DNA of 6,812 nt from DATKMG01 sp035541995 (lineage in GTDB: Bacteria > Acidobacteriota > Terriglobia > Versatilivoradales > Versatilivoraceae), in contig DATKMG010000749.1 of NCBI GenBank assembly GCA_035541995.1, positions 1 through 6,812 of the forward strand. Reading direction: 5' to 3'. A model generated the notes under the pieces. That model had not been told where the DNA came from, made no database searches, and worked only from the letters and a program-made list of their open reading frames with translations. This document shows positions 6,301-6,812 of the stretch, piece after piece; the first letter of the stretch is position 1; every line of letters begins with the position of its first letter. The position numbers and the translations under genes are program-made.

Positions 6301-6322
6301 GAACGGCTCAATCCCCCCGTTC
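6301..6322. repeat. 6-bp inverted repeat at the nuoA-nuoB junction
   Basis: GAACGG (6301-6306) and CCGTTC (6317-6322) pair around a 10-nt loop that contains the nuoA stop codon. It is short and may be chance, but translating ribosomes finishing nuoA would open it before nuoB. Confidence 0.3.
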
Positions 6323-6685
6323 TTCGGGCCGCACCCAGTGGAGGTCTCCCTTCGCCCACACATAAGCCAGACCAATGGCAAGGATTGCAATAAAGACCAA
6401 TCCTTCAACGAAAGCAAACCAGCCCAACTTCTTGAATACAACGGCCCACGGAACCAAGAAGGCGACTTCCACATCGAAGATGATAAAAATCAAGGCGAAA
6501 ACATAAAATCGGATATTGAACTGGATCCAGGGACTCCCAATCGGGTTCTCGCCGCATTCATACGGCATTAGTTTCTCAGCACTATACAAGGACGGTCGTA
6601 CCAGACTGGACATGATGAGGCTGATCGCAATGAACGCAACTCCCACACCAAGGAAAACTAAGACATTTGCAAATTGAAGTAACAT
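6308..6685 (-). CDS. nuoA: NADH-quinone oxidoreductase subunit A (NuoA/ND3)
   Basis: Small membrane subunit of complex I that sits near the junction of the membrane arm and the quinone module. The 125-residue product has the family layout: an N-terminal hydrophobic helix (about 5-28), a loop with the conserved Pro-Tyr-Glu-Cys-Gly motif at 41-45 (Cys44), then two helices, the second framed by the Asp-Val-Glu motif at 71-73 and the Val-Pro-Trp segment near 78-80. The length is normal for the family. The frame also opens with a GTG at 6694, but I chose the ATG at 6685. The AGGG of an upstream Shine-Dalgarno-like sequence overlaps that GTG and lies at a suitable distance from the ATG, and the shorter N-terminus starts straight into the first membrane helix. 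It is the first gene of the block, followed 29 nt later by nuoB and preceded by a candidate promoter. Identity is certain; only the start codon is a choice. Confidence 0.95.
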   Translation of the reverse strand: MLLQFANVLVFLGVGVAFIAISLIMSSLVRPSLYSAEKLMPYECGENPIGSPWIQFNIRFYVFALIFIIFDVEVAFLVPWAVVFKKLGWFAFVEGLVFIAILAIGLAYVWAKGDLHWVRPEERGD

Positions 6686-6698
6686 GGAGTTCACCCTG
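6686..6698 (-). promoter_or_regulatory. Ribosome binding site deciding the nuoA start
   Basis: An AGGG overlapping the GTG codon at 6694 lies about 8 nt before the ATG at 6685. Because the purine-rich sequence overlaps the GTG, it fits the ATG as start and not the GTG. Confidence 0.5.
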
Positions 6699-6732
6699 TC
6701 AAGTGTAGCGGGGCATGAATCAACTCAAACAA

Positions 6733-6756
6733 ATCTCATTAACATTCTATTGAGAT
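6733..6756. promoter_or_regulatory. Candidate operator: 24-bp imperfect palindrome over the -10 box
   Basis: ATCTCA (6733-6738) and TGAGAT (6751-6756) form a perfect 6-bp inverted repeat around a 12-bp AT-rich centre, in which TA/TA also pairs (6740-6741 with 6748-6749). The dyad is centred on the candidate -10 element and reaches the expected start of transcription. A dimeric repressor bound here would block the promoter. I do not recognise the motif as that of a known regulator. Confidence 0.35.
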
Positions 6757-6772
6757 ACTCGGGCAAGGTCAA
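6744..6772 (-). promoter_or_regulatory. Candidate sigma70-type promoter of the nuo operon
   Basis: On the minus strand a TTGACC -35 element (6772-6767) is followed after exactly 17 bp by a TAGAAT -10 element (6749-6744). Each hexamer differs from the sigma70 consensus at one position and the spacing is optimal. Transcription would start near 6737, giving a leader of about 50 nt before the nuoA ATG at 6685. It lies upstream of the first gene and points the right way. This is a match by eye, without experimental support. Confidence 0.6.
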
Positions 6773-6812
6773 ACCAGCGACTGACAGAAAGAAACCCAAG
6801 AACAAGACAGAA

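Noticed and set aside
6279..6359. Longer NuoB with a 27-residue N-terminal extension
   Set aside because: The extension would overlap the nuoA coding region, is not family-like, and NuoB normally begins near the Leu-Glu-Asn-Arg-Phe segment at 6278.
6697..6702. TTGACA close to the nuoA start as a second -35 box
   Set aside because: No -10-like hexamer occurs at the right distance; the position would put the transcription start inside nuoA.
6783..6812. GACAGAA direct repeat (6783-6789 and 6806-6812) as a regulator site
   Set aside because: Only two copies of a 7-mer in a purine-rich stretch at the window edge; chance is a sufficient explanation.

Overview
The window is one block of nine genes, all on the minus strand, coding for respiratory complex I (NADH:quinone oxidoreductase type, Nuo). 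In transcription order, from high to low coordinates, they are nuoA, nuoB, nuoC, nuoD, nuoH, nuoI, nuoJ, nuoK and nuoN. All nine are intact and recognisable by family motifs. No RNA gene, mobile element, CRISPR array or gene outside complex I is visible. The plus-strand open frames are shadows of the nuo genes.

Layout. Positions 6695-6812 are an upstream region with a good sigma70-type promoter (TTGACC, 17 bp, TAGAAT) and a dyad over its -10 box. The quinone-reducing connecting module follows (nuoB, nuoC, nuoD, with membrane subunit nuoA in front). Then comes nuoH, which anchors this module to the membrane, and the 2x[4Fe-4S] subunit nuoI. Last are the membrane-arm genes nuoJ, nuoK and nuoN. 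Spacers are short (nuoJ/nuoK overlap by 4 nt; others mostly 4-29 nt). The two exceptions are nuoH-nuoI (94 nt) and nuoI-nuoJ (106 nt), and both hold inverted repeats. nuoN ends three bases from the window edge, so the operon may continue.

Function. NuoB, NuoC, NuoD and NuoI would carry electrons through two [4Fe-4S] clusters in NuoI and cluster N2 in NuoB to quinone at the NuoB/NuoD/NuoH interface. NuoA, NuoH, NuoJ, NuoK and NuoN would couple this to proton movement. The NADH-oxidising module (nuoE, nuoF, nuoG) is absent from its usual place between nuoD and nuoH: that junction is only 20 nt. nuoL and nuoM are absent between nuoK and nuoN (8 nt). This resembles the NADH-module-free complex I class known from several bacteria, cyanobacteria and archaea (Fpo), where the donor may be ferredoxin or another carrier. 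The missing genes could lie elsewhere in the genome.

Organism. The window suggests a bacterium with roughly balanced base composition, separate nuoC and nuoD genes, and Shine-Dalgarno-led genes. The window alone does not fix the phylum. My impression is of Desulfobacterota, the Bacteroidota/Chlorobiota side, or a related environmental lineage, with low certainty. The genes themselves are conventional. The points worth a second look are gene content and order, the promoter/operator region, and the structured spacers around nuoI.
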